Assembly: GCF_000027005.1 (NCBI RefSeq)
Contig: NC_012966.1
Coordinates: 558,001-622,000, forward strand
Reading direction: 5' to 3'
DNA length: 64,000 nt
From: Komagataella phaffii GS115
Taxonomy: Eukaryota > Ascomycota > Pichiomycetes > Pichiales > Pichiaceae
The position numbers and the translations under genes were made by a program. The notes under the pieces were generated by a model. It was not told the origin of the DNA. It saw only the letters and a program-made list of their open reading frames with translations, and ran no database searches. Positions within the stretch are counted from its first letter, which is position 1, and every line of letters starts with the position of its first letter. This document shows positions 63,195 through 64,000 of this stretch, piece after piece.

Positions 63195-64000
63195 ATGTTC
63201 AAACTCAATTCCAATATAATCTCTAAACAGCTACTTGTATCATCATCCAGAATGTATTCCAGTATCACAGCTCGAGCTCTCGTCTATGACACTTACGGAG
63301 AACCGAAAGATGTCATCAATGTCCATAAATACGAGGTACATGCTCCACAGGGAAACGAAATTGTGCTTCAAACGCTAGCAGCTCCGATTAACCCCTCTGA
63401 TATCAACCAAGTCCAAGGGGTTTACCCTTCTCGACCTGAATTGACCACTGAATTGGGCACCGAGAAACCCAGTGCTGTGGGTGGAAACGAAGGGCTTTTC
63501 AAAATTGTTGCTGTGGGAGACCAAGTGTCAAATTTTCAGATTGGAGACTGGTGCATTCCCAAGGGAGTGAACTACGGTACCTGGAGAACACATCTTTTAA
63601 GTACTCAGGATAAGTTCCAAAAGCTAGACAATTCTGCATTGACCAAGACTCAAGCTGCTACCATTGCTGTCAATCCTTGCACTGCCTATCAAATGTTGAC
63701 AATGTATGCAGATCTGAAGAAAGGAGACTGGTTTATTCAAAACGGTGGTAATTCACAAGTCGGCCAATATGCCATTCAAATTGGTAAAGCTTTAGGATTG
63801 CAGTCGATTTCGATCGTAAGGGACCGTCCAGATATTGACGAACTTAAGCAACAATTGTACGATCTGGGCGCCACCAAAGTCATCACTGAAAAAGAGAACG
63901 CTGCTAGAGAATTTGGAAAAACAGTCAAAGAGTGGACGGGTGGTAAGCCAATCCGTTTAGGTCTTAATTGTGTTGGTGGTGAAAACTTGACTAACATGGC
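63195..64000 (+). CDS. ETR1: Mitochondrial 2-enoyl thioester reductase Etr1 (3' end beyond window)
   Basis: Etr1 is the NADPH-dependent trans-2-enoyl-ACP reductase of mitochondrial type II fatty acid synthesis, needed for lipoate and respiration. From the ATG at 63195 the first about 20 residues are Ser/Lys/Arg-rich and hydrophobic (MFKLNSNIISKQLLVSSSR), a mitochondrial presequence. A second in-frame ATG at 63252 (MYSSITARALVY) could serve as an alternative start. Medium-chain dehydrogenase features include APINPSDINQVQG, GGNEGLF, NYGTWRTH, VNPCTAYQML and the start of the Rossmann fold (WFIQNGGNSQVGQYAIQ). There is no zinc site, as expected. About 268 codons are present out of about 380. Confidence 0.93.
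   Translation, partial: MFKLNSNIISKQLLVSSSRMYSSITARALVYDTYGEPKDVINVHKYEVHAPQGNEIVLQTLAAPINPSDINQVQGVYPSRPELTTELGTEKPSAVGGNEGLFKIVAVGDQVSNFQIGDWCIPKGVNYGTWRTHLLSTQDKFQKLDNSALTKTQAATIAVNPCTAYQMLTMYADLKKGDWFIQNGGNSQVGQYAIQIGKALGLQSISIVRDRPDIDELKQQLYDLGATKVITEKENAAREFGKTVKEWTGGKPIRLGLNCVGGENLTNM

Overview
The window is a stretch of an ascomycete yeast chromosome, with no mobile element, virus, CRISPR array or bacterial-type operon. Protein content, short introns with a TACTAAC-like branch site and T-run-terminated tRNA genes place it in the budding yeasts. A nuclear gene for a fungal complex I subunit (12.6-13.3 kb), an ETF regulatory LYR protein, a PEX30-family peroxisome protein and a PIR/SUN cell-wall set point outside the Saccharomyces clade. 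My inference is a methylotrophic yeast of the genus Komagataella (Pichia pastoris group); no database search was run.

Layout. 0-7 kb: 5' part of NOP58 (-), DNA2 (+, broken by a one-base frameshift near 3991), MDE1 (+), and LSM8 (-), which is hidden by two small introns. 7-13.3 kb: an uncharacterised coiled-coil protein (+), then a minus-strand run of TDA10, CIR1, STU2 and the complex I subunit. 13.9-20.9 kb: an intron-containing tRNA-Arg(ACG), thioredoxin with two Yap1-type promoter sites, ABZ2, SER2 (-), RRN7 and a DIP5-type amino acid permease. 21-28.3 kb: PBP1 (-), TDA2, VTC1 (two Pho4-type E-box sites), an ETFRF1/LYRM5-like LYR protein, RPS24, CDC12 (-) and TRP4. 28.3-38.1 kb: SPC110 (-), CNL1 (-), a GGA adaptor (+), EAF1 (-) and a PEX30-family protein (-). 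38.3-47.3 kb: SEM1 and RPT5 side by side (both proteasome), BCP1 (-), CDC40 and RPO31. 47.3-53.7 kb: a FAS1-domain secretory protein (-), an unknown gene, a PIR wall protein, a MATE transporter (-) and a SUN-family wall protein (-). 53.7-55.3 kb: the largest gene-poor gap, ending in an intron-containing tRNA-Met. 55.3-64 kb: SPT6 (-), SYF2 (-), an unknown gene, an LDAH-type lipid hydrolase and the 5' part of ETR1.

Genes are dense, and convergent pairs often lie only 5-60 bp apart. Nine spliceosomal introns in eight genes were reconstructed by hand (LSM8 x2, CIR1, STU2, NUXM, VTC1, RPS24, CDC12, SEM1). In most of these genes the first exon is only 1-20 codons, so simple ORF calling misses the true start.

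I found no convincing new multi-gene system. The most useful observations are the DNA2 frameshift, hidden LSM8, the LYR-type ETF regulator in a genome window that also holds ETF beta, introns in two tRNA genes, the frame-preserving SEM1 intron, an unusually placed Kex2-type site in the PIR protein, textbook-like Yap1 and Pho4 sites, and three conserved-looking proteins I cannot identify (7.4, 48.3 and 60.9 kb).
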